Origin: Chitinophaga pinensis
Lineage (GTDB): Bacteria; Bacteroidota; Bacteroidia; Chitinophagales; Chitinophagaceae
Direction: 5' to 3'
Assembly: GCF_007896845.1 (NCBI RefSeq)
Contig: NZ_VOHS01000012.1
Span: 1 to 64,000 of the forward strand
DNA length: 64,000 bases
Positions 19,243-27,384 of the stretch are shown in pieces (the stretch's first letter is position 1; each line of letters starts with the position of its first letter). The notes beneath the pieces were generated by a model, which did not search any database, had not been told where the DNA came from, and saw only the letters and a program-made list of their open reading frames with translations. The translations under genes and the position numbers were made by a program.

Positions 19243-19635
19243 CTACACTGCATTCGCGGTATTGAGCTGTTGTATCTTGCCAAGCATCAGTATCTTCATC
19301 AGTTCAGCCTTGCTTTTTGCGCTCTGCGCTACCTTGCCGTCAAACAGTTCGTCTATTGTCTGATGCCAGAGTAGCAGCCATGTTGTAAAGTGCTCGTCTG
19401 TCAGTGGTACGCGTTCATGTAATGCGGTATGTTTTGCCAAAGGATTGCCTTTGAATGAAGCTATGCCAAATAATACCGTTTCCCAGAAACTGTGCATGAC
19501 AGGTAAGTGCTTCTCCCAGTTCACCTGTGCAACACCGTCAAAGACGTAGCCAAGTGTCTCATTTTCTCTTACTCTGCTATAGAAGGTATTGACAAGCAAT
19601 TGTATATCTTCTATCGTGGTGATATCTTTTTTCAT
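19243..19635 (-). CDS. Group III truncated hemoglobin
   Basis: 130 residues. It has the group III truncated-globin pattern: VNTFYSRVRENETLGYVF at the start, HLPVMHSFWETVLFG, then GNPLAKHTALHERVPLTDEHFTTWLLLWHQTIDELFDG. The haem proximal His lies in the AKHTALH segment, though I cannot fix the exact residue without an alignment. The family binds haem and is linked to oxygen or nitric-oxide handling. It follows a membrane-protein gene on the same strand by 67 bases, and both diverge from a Crp/Fnr regulator. This suggests a co-regulated redox or NO response unit. Confidence 0.88.
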   Translation of the reverse strand: MKKDITTIEDIQLLVNTFYSRVRENETLGYVFDGVAQVNWEKHLPVMHSFWETVLFGIASFKGNPLAKHTALHERVPLTDEHFTTWLLLWHQTIDELFDGKVAQSAKSKAELMKILMLGKIQQLNTANAV

Positions 19636-19702
19636 GGTCTTATGATTCAGTTTAATAAAACGGAAGGCAGGCAGCCACTGTGTTACCTGCTACCTGTTGT
19701 GA

Positions 19703-20104
19703 TCAGTAAAACAGGAAACAACTGGCCACTACTAACAGGTCTATAATAACGCCTGCCCAGAACACAGGAATAGTGACTTTTGTCGGCATGGCGGCCAGAT
19801 TGGTGGTTTCTGTAATGACAAAACCAACCAGACAGGGGATCCACAACTCAAACGGATTACCACGCATCACAACAATCATCAGAGTAATGGGCACCAGTAC
19901 ACAACCCTGCATAAAGAAAGAGAAGGCGAGCCAGCCAAAGCGGTTAGGCTGTTGTGCTGCTGCATATTGCATGAACCGCTGCCATAAACTGAGTGTCTGT
20001 ACGGCATTGTAAGGAATAGCCTGCGCTTTTGCCTGTACAAATTGTTGCGCGATTACGTTATCTGTTTTTTGCGTATCGTTTAAGTTGATATGAACCGTTT
20101 CCAT
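19703..20104 (-). CDS. Small membrane protein of unknown family, upstream of the globin
   Basis: 133 residues. A soluble N-terminus of about 55 residues (Gln/Ala-rich) is followed by three hydrophobic segments: about 57-80 (FGWLAFSFFMQGCVLVPITLMIVV), 87-105 and 111-133. I do not recognise a family. It shares the operon direction with the globin gene 67 bases downstream and a short divergent promoter region with the Crp/Fnr regulator. It may be a membrane partner of the globin response, but that is inference from position only. Confidence 0.55.
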   Translation of the reverse strand: METVHINLNDTQKTDNVIAQQFVQAKAQAIPYNAVQTLSLWQRFMQYAAAQQPNRFGWLAFSFFMQGCVLVPITLMIVVMRGNPFELWIPCLVGFVITETTNLAAMPTKVTIPVFWAGVIIDLLVVASCFLFY

Positions 20105-20151
20105 AAATGTGTAATTTTATATCACAAAGGAACTAATCATTTGCACCCGGG

Positions 20152-20171
20152 TTTATGACCTGGATCATAAA
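20152..20171. promoter_or_regulatory. CRP/FNR-type palindrome in the globin/regulator intergenic region
   Basis: TTTATGA-CCTGGA-TCATAAA is a perfect 7-bp dyad with a 6-nt spacer, the same core spacing as CRP-type sites (TGTGA-N6-TCACA). It sits 8 bases before the Crp/Fnr start codon and 48 bases upstream of the divergent membrane-protein gene. It could repress its own regulator and act on the globin operon. Binding is inferred, not shown. Confidence 0.6.
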
Positions 20172-20179
20172 GACAAAAA

Positions 20180-20767
20180 ATGCTGGATTACGAATTACTC
20201 ATACAGGCTGGCGCAGTGACACGCAGTTTTAAGAAAGGGGATACGATCCTGAAAGAAGGCAATCATGCCAGATTTTATTTCCAGCTGATAAGCGGTGAAG
20301 TAAAGATGGTGAATACCGGAGAGAACGGACAGGAATTCATACAAGGCATTTTCAGGGAAGGTAACAGTTTTGCAGAACCACCTTTATTCCTTGATGTGGC
20401 CTATCCTGCATCAGCTATCGCGATTACAGACTGTGACGTGCTTGTATTGGAGAAAGCAAAACTGCTGACATTACTGTCGCAGAATTTTGACCTGCAGATG
20501 CAACTGGTAAAAAGTCTGTCTGAACGTATTTACTTTAAGTCGATGATGGCAAAAGAGATCAGCCTCTACGATGCCGGTCATCGCATCATTACCCTGATAG
20601 ATTTCCTGAAGGAAAGAGATGGATATACCGGTGAATTGTATCCTGTTACCCTCACCAGACAACAAATAGCCGATCTTACCGGACTCAGGGTAGAGACGGT
20701 TATCAGAGCGATTAAATATCTGGTTGAGAAAGAGCTGGTCCAGAAGGGGCGGAAGATATACAGATAA
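20180..20767 (+). CDS. Crp/Fnr family transcriptional regulator
   Basis: 195 residues. The N-terminal cyclic-nucleotide-binding-like barrel (about 10-115) starts LLIQAGAVTRSFKKGDTILKEG and has the usual glycine turns. A linker helix (about 115-140) leads to a winged HTH (about 145-195) with LTRQQIADLTGLRVETVIRAIKYL. No Fe-S cysteine cluster is seen, so it is unlike classical Fnr; it could sense haem, NO or a small ligand. It is divergent from the membrane-protein and globin operon, with a CRP-like palindrome between them, so it probably controls that operon. Confidence 0.87.
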   Translation: MLDYELLIQAGAVTRSFKKGDTILKEGNHARFYFQLISGEVKMVNTGENGQEFIQGIFREGNSFAEPPLFLDVAYPASAIAITDCDVLVLEKAKLLTLLSQNFDLQMQLVKSLSERIYFKSMMAKEISLYDAGHRIITLIDFLKERDGYTGELYPVTLTRQQIADLTGLRVETVIRAIKYLVEKELVQKGRKIYR

Positions 20768-20775
20768 CATATTGA

Positions 20776-20808
20776 GAAAAGCGTCCAGCCATTAGCGGAC
20801 GTTTTTTT
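20776..20808 (+). terminator. Terminator of the Crp/Fnr gene
   Basis: The stem CGTCC / GGACG with a 10-nt loop is preceded by AAAAG and followed by TTTTTTT, just after the stop codon. It touches the end of the convergent gene at 20807. Confidence 0.7.
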
Positions 20809-21628
20809 ATGACGTTATTTTTTCAAAAATGATATGCGTCCGGAAGAGAAAGGTTTCAAAACGATGCAGCTCCATCTTCAATATAGGAATGTTGTATATC
20901 CTGCCATCAGCATAACTGACATGTAAACAGCCGTCTTTAACAGTAGTAGTACCCACCAGCCAGTCCAGTGTATCGCTTTGGCGGGCAGCCCAGTTGTATA
21001 CCGGGATTTCAACGAGAATAGTAAATGTATCGGCTGAAGCTTGAACGGACAGGCGTATCGGCTCATTCTGCGGACTGATATCATCCAGCATATTGAAGTT
21101 GATATCGTATTGTGGTGTGTCTTTTACACTAACTGATTGCCATGTGCCGCATAGTTGTGCTATAGTAAGGTCTGTTACCGTGTCAAAGATATATTCTCCT
21201 TTGATCAGTCTGCGTAATTGACGAAGCAATGTTGTGACGGCAGGGTCGCCGATGTCTGGTAATTCCTGTAAGGCTCTTCCTGCTTTCTTTTTATCAATGC
21301 CGGGATTGTTTCGCAGATAAATGCCGACCAGTTGTTGCCACCAGTCGTCGCGACTCTTTTTTGTACTTTGTCCGATCGTTTCATCTATATGTGACAGCAT
21401 CTTTTCCAACTGGTCAGCAACAGTTGTACCTGACAGGATGGTATCCAGTTCCGTATCGTAAAAAACGCTTAAGTTCTTCAACAGATAGTGCTGTAGTATG
21501 CCACCTTCCGGATGGTATTGTGGTAAGGCGCTTTCCTGCAGCAGCAATAGCAATACCAGATCCCGGCAACCGGAACTGGTCCAGATCACCTGATCTTTAA
21601 AAGTGATACGGCTGCTGTTTTCACTCAT
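20807..21628 (-). CDS. Hypothetical protein coupled to the upstream esterase
   Basis: 273 residues, cytosolic by sequence (no signal peptide). I do not recognise a domain. The N-terminal half (to about 150) looks helical, with IDKKKAGRALQELPDIG and TTLLRQLRRLIKG. The C-terminal half is beta-rich, with LVEIPVYNWAARQ and HRFETFLFRTHIIFE. The start codon overlaps the stop of the esterase gene (21625-21628, ATGA), so the two are translationally coupled and may act together. Function is unknown. Confidence 0.6.
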   Translation of the reverse strand: MSENSSRITFKDQVIWTSSGCRDLVLLLLLQESALPQYHPEGGILQHYLLKNLSVFYDTELDTILSGTTVADQLEKMLSHIDETIGQSTKKSRDDWWQQLVGIYLRNNPGIDKKKAGRALQELPDIGDPAVTTLLRQLRRLIKGEYIFDTVTDLTIAQLCGTWQSVSVKDTPQYDINFNMLDDISPQNEPIRLSVQASADTFTILVEIPVYNWAARQSDTLDWLVGTTTVKDGCLHVSYADGRIYNIPILKMELHRFETFLFRTHIIFEKITS

Positions 21629-22443
21629 GGTTTTCGTTTTACATGAAGGACCTGCAAAGCCTTATATACACTGTTGTGTAAGATAGTGCGATGCGTCTCT
21701 TTGGGCATATACAGGAAATTGGTATAGAGCTCTTTTTGTCTTGCATCCTGTAATACGGTGGCAAGATTGCTGGCTGCGTCCTGCATCTCTGCTCCTTCAT
21801 CTCCTACAGCAATGAACACATGTGCACGAATATTCCTTTGAGAGATGAGGAAGGGGGCCATTGTCATCAGGGCGCCTTCATCCCACCATAGACTCGGACT
21901 GATAATGACATAATTCAGAAACATATCCGGTTGTTTCAGCAGGATGGCAGTTGCCAGTAATCCGCCGAGGGATTGGCCAATCAGCGTACTGGTATCATTG
22001 ACCTTATAATGTTTCTTTACAAAAGGCTGCAGTTCCTGCGAGAGAAAAGCAATGAAGTTGGCTGCGCCTCCGGTAGTGGGATATTTTTGCGTCAGTTCCC
22101 TGATGGCACTGGGGAATGTAAAATCCCGTTTTCTGTCTACATTGGCAATACCTACAAGGATGGACGGAGGCAGGGTATCTATCATGGTAAGGAATTGCGT
22201 GAGTCCGGCAATATGTACAAAGTCTTCATCCATGGCGCCATCCAGCAGATAGATCACGGGATAGTGTTTGTCTGCAGCAGGATCATATTCTTTTGGAAGA
22301 TAGATATTGACCGTTCTGTTTTCGCGCAGTATTTCCGAGCGGAACGTATGTGTTTCACCTATGGATAACGGCGCTGCTTTTTGCGCCTGCAATCGGACAA
22401 GCAGGAACAATAGTGGTATCAGCAGGATAGGTATTCGTTGCAT
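21625..22443 (-). CDS. Secreted alpha/beta-hydrolase esterase (esterase D / Fes-like)
   Basis: 272 residues with a signal peptide ending VRLQAQ. It has the putative-esterase fold: VNIYLPKEYDPAADKHYPVIYLLDGAMDEDFVHI, then the nucleophile elbow GQSLGG in TLIGQSLGGLLATAIL, a likely acid residue in the VGDEGAE region, and a C-terminal His in the KETHR region. Relatives include enterochelin esterase-like and esterase D-like enzymes that cleave carboxyl esters. The periplasmic location fits hydrolysis of an imported ester (a siderophore or acyl-sugar is possible). It forms a two-gene unit with the hypothetical gene downstream. The substrate is unknown. Confidence 0.82.
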   Translation of the reverse strand: MQRIPILLIPLLFLLVRLQAQKAAPLSIGETHTFRSEILRENRTVNIYLPKEYDPAADKHYPVIYLLDGAMDEDFVHIAGLTQFLTMIDTLPPSILVGIANVDRKRDFTFPSAIRELTQKYPTTGGAANFIAFLSQELQPFVKKHYKVNDTSTLIGQSLGGLLATAILLKQPDMFLNYVIISPSLWWDEGALMTMAPFLISQRNIRAHVFIAVGDEGAEMQDAASNLATVLQDARQKELYTNFLYMPKETHRTILHNSVYKALQVLHVKRKP

Positions 22444-22511
22444 AGGATATTTAAGTATTGCTAATATATAATGATTTTTTCTTATTTTGGAGTAAACAGT
22501 ATCGCCGATCT

Positions 22512-23212
22512 ATGAATATTTTACAAGTTGCCGCCAGATGGATCATCCGTAAGTCATTTCATCTTTCTGTATTTACCATTGAGCAGTTTTATGATATAGC
22601 CATCTATGAGGAAAAGACCCGGGAGCTGAGTGCTTTGCCGGAAGGTACGCTGGGAAAGGACATCGCTGATTGTCTGGAAAAACATGGGCTACGGCTGGTA
22701 CCGGGTTTTGAGAGCCATGATATGAAACACATACTGCTGGATTTTAAAATGACACCGGTAGGGGAGATCAGGTTACAGGCATTTATGTTGGGGAACGGGA
22801 ATTACAGTCCGGCGAGTTTTGCCATTTTCCTGTTTGGAGCGGTATTGTTACCCGATCTGTGGCATACATTTTACAAAGACTTCCTGAATGGGCGGAAGGC
22901 GAAGCCTATCAGTACGTGGACGATTGAAGAATATGCCATGTGCAGGACAAATACACTACGGGAGGTGGTCTTCAGCTATCAACCAGAGCGGGGACCGGGT
23001 ATATTCGAGATTGGCAGGGTGACCCGTATGGGGCTTATACCGCGATTATTCTGGGCACACTGGGGATGTTGTTTTGCCTGCCTTTCCTCTTTTCCTCTTC
23101 GATGGAAGACCTTGTGGGCGCAGGATTCCCTTTTCTGGCAGGCGCTGTGATGGCCAGTGCGGGGCTGATAGCGCTGTCTAATCTTGCAAAGGCTAAACCA
23201 GCGGTTGCATAA
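22512..23212 (+). pseudogene. Coq4-family protein, one-base frameshift near the 3' end
   Basis: From the ATG at 22512 the frame reads MNILQVAARWIIRKSF, then SHDMKHILLDFKMTPVGEIRLQAFMLGNGNYSPASF and LLPDLWHTFYKDFLNGRKAKPIS. This matches the Coq4-like family, including the HDxxH-type metal motif region (HDMKHILLD). At about 22990 a run of G appears one base short. The other frame then continues YIRDWQGDPYGAYTAIILGTLGM with two hydrophobic segments to AKAKPAVA at 23212. Restoring one G gives a single protein of about 233 residues. Coq4 acts in ubiquinone biosynthesis in eukaryotes; the bacterial role is not established. This is probably a sequencing slip. Confidence 0.75.
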
Positions 23213-23294
23213 TACCGGGTGTGGCGATCTTTCTACTGGCACAATATTAGGACATAGTCTAAGTATTCCGTCAGCAATAAGACCGTACAACTGG

Positions 23295-24518
23295 ATGAAT
23301 AAGCTTGCACTGATAATATTGTTTTTAGCCCTGCCTTGCTGGGTAGCCGCTCAGGATAAAGAAAAACGTTGGGCCTGGGATTACGAGTCAGATGAGGACA
23401 CTGTGCCGCATAAGGACGTCATTGATATCTTTAAAAGTGTGATTAAGTATAAGGCGAAGCCACCAAAACGGGGGAAACGCCGGATTTATTACTCTTTGCT
23501 GCCTGCACCATCGAACATACCCGGTGGTGGTATTGCGCTGATCACATCTACCAATGCAGCGTTTTATATGGGACCAAGACGTACCACCAACCTGTCTAAC
23601 GTATCCTTTACGCCCTCCTTTTCCTTTAAAGGACGCTTTTCTTTTGCATTGAGGTCTAACGTCTGGTTTCAGGACAATGCCTACAATATGGTAGGTGATA
23701 TCCGTTTTATCATCAATCCACAGTATACCTGGGGTATGGGAGACGGTGTGCCTGATGAGGAGAAACAGTTGCTGGGCAACAATTACTTCCGCGTATATGA
23801 GACCTTCTACCGCAGAGTCACTAAAGAATGGCTGGTAGGTGTGGGTTATCACCTTGATTGGCATTCCAATATAGGGATCCGGTCGAATGATAGTGTGCAG
23901 TTGTCTAAATTTGTAGGGTATAATTATGGCACTGACGGCGGACAAACAGTTTCCTCCGGTGTATCACTCAACCTGTTGAAAGATTCCCGCCAGAACTCTA
24001 TTAACCCTCAGTCAGGACATTACTTTAACGCCGTTTTCAGGATCAATCCGACCTTTTTGGGCAGTAATGATAATTGGGAGTCACTTTACCTCGATTACCG
24101 CAAATATCTCAACCTTGGCAATGGGAAGCAGCAAAATGTGCTGGCTTTCTGGGGTTTTTACTGGACATCACTCAGTACAAAGACGCCTTATCTGGATCTG
24201 CCCAGTATTGGCTGGGATCCCAGCTTCAGAAGTGGCAGAGGGATGGATCAGAACCGTTTCCGTGGAAAAGGGCTGATTGACCTTGAGGCAGAATACAGGA
24301 GGGATATTACCCGGGATGGATTATTGGGATTCGTCGTGTTTGCCAATATGAATACTGTGACAGATGGCGAACGGTACCGGTTTACCGCTTTCCATCCGGC
24401 AGGAGGCGGTGGTCTGCGTCTGAAATTCAACAAGAAATCCAATACAAATATAGCGGTGGACTATGGTATCAGCAGATACGGTACCCGCTTCAGTATTAAT
24501 CTGGGTGAGGCATTCTGA
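23295..24518 (+). CDS. Omp85/BamA-TamA-type outer-membrane barrel protein
   Basis: 407 residues from the ATG at 23295, where a signal peptide (MNKLALIILFLALPCWVAAQ) begins. The rest is a beta-barrel of the bacterial surface antigen (Omp85 C-terminal) type: PSNIPGGGIALITSTN, GHYFNAVFRINP, FRGKGLIDLEAEYRRDI and the ending GTRFSINLGEAF with an aromatic last residue. No POTRA repeats precede the barrel; only about 60 residues separate it from the signal peptide, so it is a short member like patatin-free or TamA-barrel proteins of Bacteroidota. It sits in the outer membrane. Role unknown. Confidence 0.8.
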   Translation: MNKLALIILFLALPCWVAAQDKEKRWAWDYESDEDTVPHKDVIDIFKSVIKYKAKPPKRGKRRIYYSLLPAPSNIPGGGIALITSTNAAFYMGPRRTTNLSNVSFTPSFSFKGRFSFALRSNVWFQDNAYNMVGDIRFIINPQYTWGMGDGVPDEEKQLLGNNYFRVYETFYRRVTKEWLVGVGYHLDWHSNIGIRSNDSVQLSKFVGYNYGTDGGQTVSSGVSLNLLKDSRQNSINPQSGHYFNAVFRINPTFLGSNDNWESLYLDYRKYLNLGNGKQQNVLAFWGFYWTSLSTKTPYLDLPSIGWDPSFRSGRGMDQNRFRGKGLIDLEAEYRRDITRDGLLGFVVFANMNTVTDGERYRFTAFHPAGGGGLRLKFNKKSNTNIAVDYGISRYGTRFSINLGEAF

Positions 24519-24575
24519 TGGGAACCGCAAGGAGAAAAGGTGGTGATTATCGCTGATCTCTTTATATTGCAGCCC

Positions 24576-25319
24576 ATGAAAAATGTCGTTTTAGCCAGTA
24601 CCTCCACCTTACATGGGGAAGCATACCTGTCTTATCTGTTGCCGGTTATGAGAGAATTGTTTGCCGGCGTCACAGAAGTGATCTTTGTGCCTTATGCCCG
24701 TCCGGGTGGCATCTCTCATGATGAATACACAGAAAAAGCAGCGACAGTGTTTGCCGCTGCAGGCTATCAGTTGCGGGGACTGCATACTTTTGAAGAACCT
24801 GCAGCAGCAATTAAAAATGCACAGGCATTTTTCACCGGAGGTGGCAATACCTTTCTGCTGGTAAAGCAGCTGCATGAGTTGGGCCTGATGGATCTGCTGG
24901 CTGAAGCAGTGGAGAAAGGCACGCCTTATATGGGTACCAGTGCGGGTAGCAATATCGGCGGTGTAAACATGCAGACGACGAATGATATGCCGGTTGTATA
25001 TCCTCCCAGTTTCCAGACCATGGGACTGATCCCTTTTAATCTGAATCCGCATTATCTTGATCCTATTCCGGGATTGCCGCATATGGGTGAATCAAGAGAA
25101 ACACGTATCCGTGAGTTTCAGGTACAGCAGGATCTGCCGGTAGTCGGATTGAGAGAAGGAAGCTGGATCCGGATAAAAGATAAACGCATTACACTGGAAG
25201 GCACTTTGTCAGCAAAGATTTTTGAGAAAGACAAAGCAGCTTATGAGGTGGAAGCAGGAACGGAACTGGAGTTCAGTAAGACAATCCCGCTGTCTTCCGC
25301 AGATACGCACTCCCGCTGA
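24576..25319 (+). CDS. pepE: Peptidase E (alpha-aspartyl dipeptidase, S51)
   Basis: 247 residues from the ATG at 24576. The nucleophile elbow GTSAGSN (120-126; Ser122) and the downstream NPHY (His159) fit the S51 fold, and FFTGGGNTFLL near 86-96 is the usual loop next to the active site. The family cleaves dipeptides with N-terminal aspartate (Asp-X). Cytosolic, no signal peptide. Its last 47 bases overlap the 3' end of the opposite-strand gene at 25273, so both C-terminal coding ends constrain each other. Length is typical. Confidence 0.9.
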   Translation: MKNVVLASTSTLHGEAYLSYLLPVMRELFAGVTEVIFVPYARPGGISHDEYTEKAATVFAAAGYQLRGLHTFEEPAAAIKNAQAFFTGGGNTFLLVKQLHELGLMDLLAEAVEKGTPYMGTSAGSNIGGVNMQTTNDMPVVYPPSFQTMGLIPFNLNPHYLDPIPGLPHMGESRETRIREFQVQQDLPVVGLREGSWIRIKDKRITLEGTLSAKIFEKDKAAYEVEAGTELEFSKTIPLSSADTHSR

Positions 25320-25911
25320 TCTGTTCCAACATAAAATCCGCTACATCTGCGCGGGAGATCTTCATTTTAAGATGCTTCTCCGTAGCAGGAAATCCCTTTT
25401 TATAACGGCGTGTCAGCGTACCATCTGTGAGATTGGCGGGTCTGGCAATGACCCAATCCAGCTGACTTTGTTTAATATATTCTTCCTGTAACGCATGGTC
25501 CGCAAAACCTTTTTTCAGGATGAAGGGAACAATGATGTATTTAAAGATAAAAGGAGTCTGGTCGAGTGTTTTTTTACTGTCGCCATAACCCAATGATGTC
25601 TGACAAATCAGGCGTCTCACCCCTGTTGCTTTCATGGCCTGTATGATATTGCTGGTCCCGGTAGACCGGATAGTACCGATCTTGTTGGCAGGAGAGCCGA
25701 TTGCGCATAATACGGCTTCCTGTCCCTGCATGGCAGGTATAATAGAAGCGGGGTCCATGACATCGCCTTTTACAATGTTCAGGTTTGAGTGCATGATACC
25801 CAATCTGGAAGGATCGCGTACAAAAGCAGTCACCATATGTCCCTGTTCAAGTGCCTGTTCGGTGAGTTGTTTGCCGGTGCCGCCTGTGGCGCCAAAGATG
25901 ATTAGTTTCAT
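25273..25911 (-). CDS. NAD(P)-binding atypical SDR (NmrA/NAD(P)H-binding type)
   Basis: 212 residues. The N-terminal Rossmann motif GATGGTGKQL (7-16) binds NAD(P). IVKGDVMDPASIIPAM and AVLCAIGSP are usual for the atypical SDR group, and there is no clear YxxxK catalytic pair, as is normal there. The C-terminus (KKGFPATEKHLKMKISRADVADFMLEQI) matches the family. It lies 69 bases downstream of the AraC gene on the same strand, so the two may be one unit. Its 3' end overlaps pepE by 47 bases. The substrate is unknown. Confidence 0.85.
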   Translation of the reverse strand: MKLIIFGATGGTGKQLTEQALEQGHMVTAFVRDPSRLGIMHSNLNIVKGDVMDPASIIPAMQGQEAVLCAIGSPANKIGTIRSTGTSNIIQAMKATGVRRLICQTSLGYGDSKKTLDQTPFIFKYIIVPFILKKGFADHALQEEYIKQSQLDWVIARPANLTDGTLTRRYKKGFPATEKHLKMKISRADVADFMLEQISGSAYLRKTAGLSY

Positions 25912-25980
25912 GATAGATTGTTTTATATCACAAAGCTATTGCGGGCTAACACCGGAAAATAGAACAAAACCGGCAGCGGA

Positions 25981-26813
25981 TTATTTCGTCAGTATGGAAA
26001 GATTTTCGATCAGTTCTTCTGATTTTTTCATGAACTGAAAAGGAGAAGCGCCGGCAAATTCTTTGAAGGCGCGGATGAAATGCGATTGGTCGGCATATTC
26101 ATTTTCAAAAGCGATATCAGAGAGTTTATTATAATCGCTTTGTCTGAGTAACTGCATGGATGCCTGAAACTGTGCAATACGTGCAAAGAGCTTGGGGTGA
26201 TACCTATATGTTGTTTGAACTTACGTTCAAAGCTTCTTTCTGACAACTGTAACTCTTCCCGCAACGCCTTTACAGAAATATTGCCATTGGTTTGCCTGAT
26301 ACGGTCGAGCGCATGGTGCATTGCTTTGTCTCCCAATTGATTATGTTTCGTCAGTTGCGCCAGCAGGAAGGAACAGAGTATATCTATTCTGGCTTCCGGG
26401 GAGGTGATGTCTGTCAGTTGCGCAGATAGTTGAAAATCAAGGGATGCTGCGATCAAGTCCACGTCAAGACAGGTATCAGTCAGTTCATCAGCATTCAGTC
26501 CGAAGATAGACTTTAAGGCGTGTGGGTGGAAGAATATACCGATGGTCTCGAAGCGGCCGTTTATCCGGAGTGCCGCATGCCGGGTGGCTTGTCCGTAAAG
26601 GATCGTACCCGGTAGCTGTTTGTCATTCTGAAATAGTATTCCCTGATCCTGATGCTGGAAAATAAGTCCCGGGCAACCATCAGCAATTGTTCTGAAGGTG
26701 GCGGCAGAAACGTCTGTATCGTTACTTTCCAGTACCCAGAAGAACCGGATGTAGTCCCTGAGATATTCCGGTGGAGGTATTTGTCTGAATTGCATACCCG
26801 GCTGAGTTTTCAC
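25981..26813 (-). pseudogene. AraC-family regulator with a frameshift inside the HTH
   Basis: The first part (from 26813) reads MKTQPGMQFRQIPPPEYLRDYIRFFWVLE, a DUF6597-like ligand domain, then ISVKALREELQLSERSFERKFKQHIGITP of the first HTH. Near 26198 the frame breaks. Adding one A to the CCCAAG context continues KLFARIAQFQASMQLLRQSDYNKLSDIAFENEYADQSHFIRAFKEFAGASPFQF to a TAA at 25981, which is the whole second HTH. So the gene is complete apart from one base, giving about 278 residues. Probably a sequencing error or a very recent loss. It likely controls the adjacent NAD(P)-binding gene. Confidence 0.82.
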
Positions 26814-26913
26814 CTTAAAGGTACCCGGTATTTCCAGAATGGCAAGGGGGAATGTGGGGCAAAGTTATCATGCAGGAAGTTTCGCCACTCGGGAATGTTT
26901 TATAAATTGGCGT

Positions 26914-27276
26914 ATGGAATTACCACAGATAAGAACACTATTGATACAATACCTGGAAGCAGGACCGCTTGCCGATGCCGAAGGAGAAGCGTTACTGCTG
27001 GCTATGGAGGAGCTGATCGAAAAGAATGAGCTGACCCTGCTGACCGGTACCCGTTTTCATAAGAATGGGGTAGAAAAAGCACTGACAGCCGAAGAAGTGG
27101 AGAACTGTTACTGGGAGATCTTCATGTACTACGGGCATCATGAGGAGGATCACCATCATCATGATGATGACGAAGATGCGCATAAATCGCATGTGGCCAA
27201 CTGGTGGTGGATATATTTTGTGTTGGCTGCTATGGGCTTTTACTTAATCTGGAAACTGAAGCAAGGGCATTTGTAG
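26914..27276 (+). CDS. Small His/Asp-rich, C-terminally anchored membrane protein
   Basis: 120 residues from the ATG at 26914 (an upstream start at 26839 would add unrelated residues). The N-terminal part (1-75) is helical and acidic, with EGEALLLAMEELIEKNELTLL. A run HHEEDHHHHDDDEDAHKSH (about 77-95) could bind metal ions. One transmembrane segment (about 98-115; WWWIYFVLAAMGFYLIW) is followed by KLKQGHL, so the bulk probably faces the cytosol. I do not recognise a family. It lies just before the RNA-repair pair on the same strand, with a gap of 108 bases. Confidence 0.65.
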   Translation: MELPQIRTLLIQYLEAGPLADAEGEALLLAMEELIEKNELTLLTGTRFHKNGVEKALTAEEVENCYWEIFMYYGHHEEDHHHHDDDEDAHKSHVANWWWIYFVLAAMGFYLIWKLKQGHL

Positions 27277-27384
27277 TATCCGTTGTTTGTTATTGCCTTG
27301 CAAGATTTTTTTAAGATTCTTTCCAACTGCGCAAAAAGACTTCACACATGTAGCGCACTTTTACATTGTCAATTTTAAGGAAAG

